A stretch of DNA of 64,000 nucleotides, from NCBI GenBank assembly GCA_026874595.1, contig CM049310.1, forward strand, positions 80,715,056-80,779,055, written 5' to 3'. Both the position numbers and the translations under genes were made by a program. This DNA is from Sipunculus nudus. Its lineage: Eukaryota > Annelida > Sipuncula > Golfingiida > Sipunculidae. Shown in pieces: positions 56,874 to 64,000 of the stretch. Numbering within the stretch: position 1 is the stretch's first letter; every line of letters begins with the position of its first letter. A model generated the notes under the pieces. The model ran no database searches, was not told the DNA's origin, and saw only the letters and a list, made by a program, of their open reading frames with translations.

Positions 56874-59800
56874 CTAATGTCTTGTTATTTCCATATCACT
56901 GCCAGGCAGAAGAGAAAGGCGCTACCACCTTCATGGTCGGACTGGTCTTCTCGAGTTTTGAGCTGGTCAATGTATTTATAACACCAGTTATGGGAAAACT
57001 GGTAAGATACTCCAGTACATGAAGTTAAGGAATATAAATAAACATTACAGTCGAGCGGTAACACCTCGACTTACTCCACGGGTTCGATCCCCGGCTTGGG
57101 TTGTGTGTTCTCCGGCTTCCTCCTCCTTCTCTAGAGAGCTCCGAATGCAGTGTTATCCATGTAAAACTAGATAAGCACTCAGGGAACGCAGACCACCGCC
57201 AAGATAGCTCATTATAATAATATGGCATTGTCAGATATGTGTGATAAACACAGTAGGACAGTTACTGAAAGTTATAGCATACTGACACTGAGCGCCATCT
57301 AGTGACAACAGACTTAAGGCAGCTCATTACCTTCTTATGGCATTGTTAGAAATGCAGCATTTTCTTTAAAAATCCTGGATCCAGAAGGTGATCCGGACCT
57401 GCCCCGAAATTTAATCAATGTTTCCTTTATCATTGCGAAATATCCTGAAAATTTCATCAAAATAACTTGCTGTGTAATGTTGCTAACAGACAAAGAGATA
57501 AAGAGACAAACGAACGTAGTCAAAAACTTAGTAAAAACAGTTTGAATAGATGTAGATATTTGCGAATATCACAAATAATCAACAAAACACTGTTCGGAAC
57601 ACATTGAACTTATCACATTCAACTAAGTGCTTCTTCAAGTAATAAATGAATTAAAAGTTATTATACTTTTCTACATTTTTATAGTTTCAACAGAATACAT
57701 TCGTCAGCTGTAGGAAAGTAAAATATTTTTAATGATTTCTGTTTTCTATTCAGATTGTTAAAACCGGGTCCCGTTTTATGTATTCTACTGGAGTATTTAC
57801 ATGCGGAGCCTGTTCTGCACTATTTGGGTAATATGTCTTGAAACGCAATTATACAAATGTTCATACGAAGCGATATACCTAGTGACCTCTTAAGTAAACT
57901 CCTTTTTTTATTTTTAAGCATTAACATATGTATTCTACAGGCTTTTTTACTACTTGTACTTTAAGCCATTTCAGGGTTATACATAGTAGTCAAGGAATAT
58001 TTGCGTCTTTGTTAAAGTGAATCTTTTGCTTCAGTTATGTTCAAAGTGCTGGGACTGTATATTTAATAATCAGATAAATTAAAGACACTATTTGAAGTTC
58101 CGTCAGTAAGTGCAACTTTACCTTTTCAGAATTTTCATGCATTACCGGAATGATATTATACTGTGGTACACATACGCTCTTCAGGCAGAGGTTATAAACT
58201 GCAGTCGTCCTTCCATGTAACCGCTTCTTTGTTAGCGTGGTATCGCATTGTGCATCCAGCCCCAAAGTTTAAACATTCAAATCCCATCCCGTGGTGCATG
58301 AACAGTTGTAATCTGACCAACGAGACTGGGTGTCCCAAATTTAAAATTTGGAGCTGGATACACAATGGGATACCACGCTGTCATTGGTCTGATTACAATT
58401 CTTAACTCTGCCAGCCCTGGTGGTGAGACCTAGAGAATCTTGCTTTAGAACGCAGCGGTTACAACGAAGGAGATCCAGGCCACTGCAGGGTATAATCTCT
58501 GCTACTTCACAGTTTGATGATAATATCTTTATTCTTTGTGTTTGTATCTAAGTATTTTAGAATTTAGTCCGCCGGGCGCAACGTTTATCACAATGTCAGT
58601 CATAACGCGAATGTTTGAAGGGGCTGGGATGTCTGCTTACGTCACAGCAACGTACGCCATCATAGCAACACTGTTCCCGGAGAATTCTGGGATGGCAGTG
58701 GTATGTCCACGTGATCTTCATATTCTCTCCGGTTGTTATAGAGTAGTCTAAATGTGTCCTGCCAGATACACCTGCTTTTCTGTTGGTTCTTAATTACTCT
58801 ACGTGTCTCACCCAAGTCTGTGTTAATTTCAATACTGGAGCTCCAACAACATCTGGTACACAATAGGCCTATAGTATTCTCAAAACACGTACGAGGTATG
58901 TTCATTCATAACTGTGTCCAATAAAATTTCGGTGCAATGAATCCAAAATGCAATGAAAATAAAAACACACTCATGTTTGCCGGATCCTGGATGATATAAG
59001 CGATATTTAATTTTCCAAACAGCCAATACATGCTGTGGTTGGCTTCATATTTGCGAGGGTTCCCTTGTCATTTCTTCAGCAAACAGTAATACACAAAGTA
59101 TAGCCATAACTAAATATAGATATCTGATATTCGTTGATTTTCTCAACACTTTGATAAAAAAAGCCAAGAGGAACATACAACGAGTGGAAACTCCTTTTCA
59201 TAATTTGTAAAAAATTTGAAAGGTTTAATTATATTTACAATATTCAATCTTAGTTACGGCTGACATAAATATTAAAATAATATTTTTAGCATTAATCTTT
59301 AGCTTTTCGACTGCCGAAGCTAGAAACATGGGTAGTACGCATGCGTTGTCCATTGATGCGGCTAAAACAGTATGTTCAGCTGTATAGGTCGGCCGTCTTA
59401 TTCACGAAGGCTTTACATTCGTGATAATTTCCTTTTTTTGCGAATATCACCAATTGGTCATCTCGCGAAAAAGAAACCAGTTATAGGGGAGTATATGGGA
59501 AGCATGACCCTTCTATCTGTGACTAATTCCTTATTAAACGAATCATATTCTTATGTTGAGAGTATGTAAGAAAACAAAAGCTTTCTTCTTAATAATTTAT
59601 ATGTTATGGTACAGGGTATGCTGTCTACATGTAAAAGCATTGGTTTCCTGTTCGGTCCGCTGGTAGGGGGCGCTGTCTACGAGGTATGTTTTTTTAAATA
59701 AACTTTTATTGAAACGTTTATTTACATAATTAATAATTAACGTCTTATTAAATAAAGTAATACATCATTACTATGTATAATTTAATTGGTACGTAATACA

Positions 59801-62800
59801 GTTTATTCAACTTTAATTACATGTATGTTGTTTAAGGATTCTTGAGATGTGAACAGATTTTAAAAAGTTATCAATATCCTTTTGCTTTAATGCAGCATTA
59901 TATAAATGTGTAGTAATCATCGCGACTGGTTTTATATATTAGGATCTATTTACAAACCAAGTTTGTGAAATACACATGAATTATAGTATTGCAAATATTT
60001 CGTTCTGAAACCGTACTCCTATACATAAGAGGAAATAAAATTTCACCGTTGGCGATCAGTTGCGCAAAACAAAAGCATAACGCGCATGCCACCTGGTGGC
60101 CATTCACAAATCAACATTTTTCATGCTTCTGAAAAGTGTTTCTTCCATGTTGCCATATTAGTTTCATCGGGAAACCTTTGTATTCCGTCAAAATAGACTG
60201 CTAGTGTGAGATAATACACATGGCATTGCCAATGAACCTTAATACAGGCTACGGGCTACATGATGACCTTTGTATACGCTGCCGTTCCGCTGTTTGTGGT
60301 TGGTGTGATCGGAGCCGTCCTGATTCAAGTTAATGATGAAGGTATGTGTAATTGCTTCTTAGTACCATATATTTACCCCCCTCTTCCCACTTATGTACTT
60401 TAATTAGAGGCCGTCTTCAAGCTAGCGGCATTTTAATCACTGACGCAAGATAACCTGCCGAGAAGTAGGCCCTATCAGCCCAATTTAACTAACTATTGTG
60501 TTGAATGCACACTGTTGGTCACGTGGTTGTATATTTTTACTAATAAATGTAGTTTTATTATATTTATATTTAGATACCATCTTATGTATGGGTCTCTGTT
60601 GGAAAACTTTAAAAAAATCTTCACGCATCGATCGTGCATGATCCTGACATTTTGGCAGTCTCGCTCTTCAATAACTGATGTCTTTAAAAAATATAAAATA
60701 TATGATATTACCTTATGTTATTTTAGGTGACATTCAAATATGTAAAAAGGTATCGATGCTGGACTTTGTGAGGACGCCTCGGGTGATCGTTATTGGTTTA
60801 TTTCCTCTTGGTGTGGGTGGCTTGCCATTGGGCGCTATTAATGCCACGATCTCACTACAACTAGAAAAAGTAAGGTTTCCTAATTATCAAATTTTGATCA
60901 GAAAGAGAATGAGTTTAGTATGAACTTCTACGACATATATAGTGCATCTAATCAATATCTTAATATATGATTACTTTACTGTTCAAATCATGTGTTGTAA
61001 ACCATATATTTAAAAAAATGAGACTCGGTAATACCTAAAATATACCTTCATATTAGGCTAAAAATTTTGAGTACTCAGGCAGTTATTTTAAACAAATCAT
61101 TTTATAACTAAACAAAGTTTTATTCAAATGTTATCATTTTTTACGTGAAAATTTGTCTCAGCGTTCAAAAACAGTATTTTTCAACTGATAATCAAAATAA
61201 GATATAATAAAAATGGATGCACACCGCAACTGCATTATGTAAATTATTCAAGCGAATTTTCTTTCAACACAGTTATCATAGCGGATTATAAGTCTTAATG
61301 AAATCAGTAAAACATGGTATATCTAAATTTAAACCAGCCTTTTTCAAATCTTAAAAGAATTGGGTTCAAATGCGGTTCTTTTTTTTATTAATGCGAATGC
61401 AGATGTTTCAAATAAACCAAATGCAAATGCTTTAAACGATATTAAATGCGAATGCACTTACAAATGCGACTGTCACATGAAACAAAGAGACGTCAATTCA
61501 TAGTAATGAAGCTCGTAGTCTTAAGGAAAATGTTGCCTAATTCCCAAGTTTTTTTTCCTTTAATGGCACGTTGCATATGCATTTAAAACCAAGGCCTGAT
61601 GGTTCAACTGACCTTTGCATTTGATTTCTTTCAGTTTCATATTTTCCCAGTTATCACTGGAGCAATCATCAGCTCCATAACACCTACATACCTGTTGTGT
61701 ACAAGTATCATGGGACGAATTGGAGACAAATATGTAAGTATACACAGCTTATAAACTGTAAACCTCTGCTACAAGTAGCTCCTCAATTAAACATACCTCT
61801 GTATTACAGGTACCTCTGTATTACAGGTACCTCTCCATAACACGTACCTCTCTATCACAGGTACCTCTCTATTACACGTACCTCTCTATTACACGTACCT
61901 CTCTATTACACGTACCTCGCTATTACACGTACCTCTATATTACACGTACCTTTCTATTACACGTACCTCTCTTTCACACGTACCTCGCTATTACACCTTC
62001 CTCTCTATTATAGATATCTCTTTATTACAAGTACTCCTCTATTACACGTATATCTCTATTAAGGCAGATCTGTATTTAAACGTACCTACTATTACAGGTA
62101 CCTCTCTATTACAGGTACCTCTCTATTACACGTACTTCTATATTACATGTACCTCTAAATTACACGTACCTCTCTTTTACAAGCACCTCTCTTTAACAGG
62201 CACCATTTCTATGACAGATAGCTCTCTATTTCACGTACCTCTCTATACTGTACAAGTATCATGGGACGAATTGGAGACAAATATGTAAATATACACAGCT
62301 TATAAACTGTAAAACTCTGCTACAAGTAGCTCCTCAATTAAACATACCTCTGTATTACAGGTACCTCTCTATAACACGTACCTCTCTATTACAGGTACCT
62401 TTCTATTACAGGCACCTCTCTATCACAGGTACCTCTCTTTTACAGGCACCTCTCTATTACACGTACCTCTCTATTACATGTACATCTCTATTAAAGGCAC
62501 CTCTCTATTAAACGTACCTCTATTACAGGTACCTCTCTTTTACATGCACCTCTCTATCACAGGCACCTCTCTATTACACGTACCTTTCTATTACACGTAC
62601 CTCTAAATTACAGGTACCTCTCTATTACAGGCACCTCTCTATCACAGGCACCTCTCTATTAAAGGCACCTCTCTATTACAGGTACCTCTCTTTATCACGT
62701 ACCTCTCTATTACAAGTACCTCTCTATTACAGGCACCTCTCCGTAACAGGCACCTTTTCTATTACAGACACTTTGCATAACAGGCACCCTTTCTATTACA

Positions 62801-63571
62801 GATACCTCTCCATTACACGTACCTCTCTATTACATGTACCTCTCTATTTCAGGTACCTCTCTATTACATGCACCTCTCTATCACAGGCACCTCTCTATTA
62901 CACGTACCTCTCTATTACATGTACCTCTCTATTACATGTACCTCTCTATTACATGTACCTCTAAATTACAGGTACCTCTCTATTACAGGCACCTCTCTAT
63001 CACAGGTACCTCTCTTTTACAGGCACCTCTCTATAACACATACATCTCCACTACATAAACCTCTCTATTAAAGGCACCTCTCTATTAAACGTACCTCTTT
63101 GTTACACGTACGTTTCTATTACACGTACCTTTCTATTACACGTACCTTTCTATTAAAGCACCTCTCTGTTACAGACACCTCTCTATTACACGTACTCTCT
63201 ATAACATGTACTTCTCTATTACACCTACCTCTCTTTTACAGAAACCTCTCTATTACACGTTCCCCTCTATTACAGGCACATTTCTATAACAGGCTCATCT
63301 CCATTACAGGCACCCATTTTATTACAGATACCTCTCTATTATTTTGGTCATATGAATTGACGAGAACGATGCCAAGTGTGTCCTAAGGGGGTCTTTTTAC
63401 ATACTTCTAATGTGTCAATTATACATGATGAACATCATTTGTCTCTTTGATTGAGGTCTTTCTCCTTTGACAGCCTTCCAAGGCGCTGTATATGCTGGCG
63501 GCCGCGGCGTCTGTCAGCGCTCTTTGCTTTTTCGTTCTCGGCCCAGCACCCTTCCTCCCCCTTATTCCGAG
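54935..63571 (+). CDS. SLC18B1-like: SLC18B1-like MFS transporter, gene B (partial, 9 exons in window)
   Basis: Paralog of gene A on the opposite strand. The visible part gives about 304 codons: N-terminus, TM1-TM8, and TM9; three more exons are expected beyond the window end. Features are SIGFLFGPLVGGAVYE in the TM5 region (motif C type) and SIMGRIGDKYPSK in the TM8-TM9 loop (motif A type, Asp kept). The TM2-TM3 loop reads MGKLIVKTGSRF. No stop or frameshift is seen. Every junction is GT-AG. The predicted role is vesicular or lysosomal organic-cation or polyamine transport, from family membership only. Confidence 0.9.
56813..56870. repeat. (TA)n microsatellite
   Basis: TA run 35 bp before the exon 2 acceptor of gene B. 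Confidence 0.95.
56906..57001 (+). CDS. SLC18B1-like: Gene B exon 2
   Basis: 96 nt encoding AEEKGATTFMVGLVFSSFEL through PVMGKL (TM2). It comes just after a 58-bp TA run. Confidence 0.93.
57045..57190 (+). mobile_element. tRNA-derived SINE fragment
   Basis: CTCCACGGGTTCGATCCCCG supplies a B box, followed by TGTTCTCCGGCTTCCTCCTC, similar to the body of the SINE at 12725-12935. The A-box part (GAGCGGTAACACC) is decayed. Confidence 0.5.
57754..57827 (+). CDS. SLC18B1-like: Gene B exon 3
   Basis: 74 nt encoding IVKTGSRFMYSTGVFTCGAC and the start of TM3. Confidence 0.92.
58234..58379. mobile_element. Inverted-repeat element in gene B intron
   Basis: Arms of about 30 bp: AGCGTGGTATCGCATTGTG at the left and the complement CACAATGGGATACCACGCT at the right. 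The inner arms extend into CATCCAGCCCCAAA and TTTGGAGCTGGAT. A relative of the arm lies in gene A at about 18519-18565. Confidence 0.7.
58553..58700 (+). CDS. SLC18B1-like: Gene B exon 4
   Basis: 148 nt, encoding ILEFSPPGATFITMSVITRM and the TM4 region to NSGMAV. The acceptor GTATCTAAG is poor in pyrimidines but is the only one that keeps phase and avoids a TAG. Confidence 0.88.
59615..59683 (+). CDS. SLC18B1-like: Gene B exon 5
   Basis: 69 nt encoding GMLSTCKSIGFLFGPLVGG and AVYE, the TM5 antiporter motif. Confidence 0.93.
60248..60341 (+). CDS. SLC18B1-like: Gene B exon 6
   Basis: 94 nt encoding ATGYMMTFVYAAVPLFVVG and the end of TM6; phase 1 end in a Gly codon. Confidence 0.92.
60727..60869 (+). 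CDS. SLC18B1-like: Gene B exon 7
   Basis: 143 nt encoding the central loop (DIQICKKVSMLDF) and TM7 (RVIVIGLFPLGVGGLPLGA). Confidence 0.92.
61635..61733 (+). CDS. SLC18B1-like: Gene B exon 8
   Basis: 99 nt encoding FHIFPVITGAIISSITPTYL through RIGDKY. Its last 35 nt and the following intron start are duplicated at 62249 onward inside the minisatellite. Confidence 0.92.
61760..63345 (+). repeat. 17-bp minisatellite array (about 90 units)
   Basis: The unit is CGTACCTCTCTATTACA, with frequent variants GGTACC or GGCACC at the start and CAG for CAC at the end. It fills most of the intron between gene B exons 8 and 9. The TYLSIT/LHVPLYY-type frames over it are by-products, as 17 bp cycles through all frames. 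Confidence 0.95.
62249..62350 (+). pseudogene. SLC18B1-like: Duplicated 3' end of gene B exon 8
   Basis: A copy of 61699-61800, 551 bp downstream, covering the codons for TSIMGRIGDKY, the donor and intron start. The donor changed from gtaagt to gtaaat, and no acceptor precedes it. It is embedded in the minisatellite, so it is a pseudo-exon. Confidence 0.85.
63474..63571 (+). CDS. SLC18B1-like: Gene B exon 9
   Basis: 98 nt encoding PSKALYMLAAAASVSALCFF through GPAPFLPLIP; donor gtaagg in phase 2. No further exon is visible before 64000. Confidence 0.92.
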
Positions 63572-64000
63572 GTAAGGGTTATGATTCTTTTATTGATGTT
63601 GTTTCAGGAAAAATCGTTAACTACTTTTCCGTTAATTACTCGTTTTTGTTTAACACCGTCAGGTCTCTACATACGTCCATTCTAACAAGAATTTCTGTTT
63701 TAATTCACAGGACAGGTTTCATTTCCCCGGTTTTTTCTTCTTTATATCTTATTTCTCTTAATTAAAAAAAAAAAAACACACTTGTGATAACAACGCAGAG
63801 ATAAATTTTACAATAAGAAAACAGATTGTGGGCTCAGAGAAAAGTAGTCTCTCTGGCAAACCAGGTACCTTTATGAATTTCAGTCGTTCTGAAATCATAT
63901 AGGACCAAATTTAATATTTTTTTCAGATGAATCAAAATTTTAACTTTTAATTAAATGATTATAGATAGACAATTCAGAAAAAAAACTTTCACACATTTTC
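63572..64000. other. Start of gene B intron 9
   Basis: AT-rich, no exon found. The expected next exon (NNLWLF-like, about 96 nt) must lie beyond the window. Confidence 0.6.

Noticed and set aside
61760-63345. CRISPR array
   Set aside because: The units are 17-bp direct repeats without unique spacers, in an intron of a eukaryotic gene.
62773-63386. Tandem-repeat proteins with LSITCTSLLHVPLYY-like units
   Set aside because: A 17-bp repeat cycles through frames and has few stops, so it makes overlapping frames by itself; the region is an intron of gene B.

Overview
The window is AT-rich metazoan DNA: spliceosomal GT-AG introns, many TA and other microsatellites, and a dense mix of retroelements (Penelope-like, L1/Tx1-type LINE, DIRS-like, SINEs, MITEs, a protein-primed-type PolB). 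The mix and the repeat styles suggest a marine lophotrochozoan, most likely a mollusc; this is an inference and the species is not identifiable from the sequence alone.

The main host genes are two divergently oriented (head-to-head) paralogs of an SLC18B1-like major facilitator transporter (vesicular polyamine transporter family). Gene A is on the minus strand, 26142 down to 9051. I could build 13 coding exons whose phases join into about 470 codons. Gene B is on the plus strand from 54935 and leaves the window; its first nine coding exons are present. Exon lengths match one for one (96/96, 74/74, 148/148, 69/69, 91/94, 137/143, 93/99, 98/98), so the exon-intron structure predates the duplication. 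Gene A has one extra intron in its N-terminal cytosolic region.

Layout. 1-9000: gene-poor flank with a degraded Penelope-like element (RT plus GIY-YIG, minus strand) followed by a hammerhead-ribozyme-like motif, an inverted fragment of the same family, a GAAAC-rich patch and a 444-bp MITE. 9051-26142: gene A, with a 3.56-kb LINE in an intron, flanked by a 13-bp target-site duplication, plus SINE, MITE and tandem repeats. 26.2-33.0 kb: an LTR-like or promoter segment and a decayed family-B DNA polymerase (zinc finger, OTU-like cysteine motif, exonuclease motifs, motif A) that looks like a Polinton/adintovirus-type relic; it may contain a spliceosomal intron. 33.3-35.1 kb: a small unrecognised spliced gene with a tandemly duplicated phase-0 exon. 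35-44.8 kb: microsatellites, a LINE remnant, a small MITE and a SINE. 44.8-48.2 kb: a decayed DIRS-like retrotransposon with a 101-bp-arm foldback inserted in its gag. 48.95-51.1 kb: a repeat element containing a 289-bp tandem array loaded with nuclear-receptor half-sites. 53.3-54.9 kb: a SINE and a CpG-rich candidate promoter of gene B. 54935-63571: gene B, whose last intron in view holds a 1.6-kb array of 17-bp units.

The most unusual signals are the 17-bp intronic array whose unit abuts a 3' and a 5' splice-site-like sequence and which has swallowed a copy of an exon end, the exon-duplicating small gene, the nuclear-receptor-site array, the foldback in the DIRS element and the intron-like gap in the PolB relic. 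All boundaries and translations were made by eye; no alignment or database search was run.
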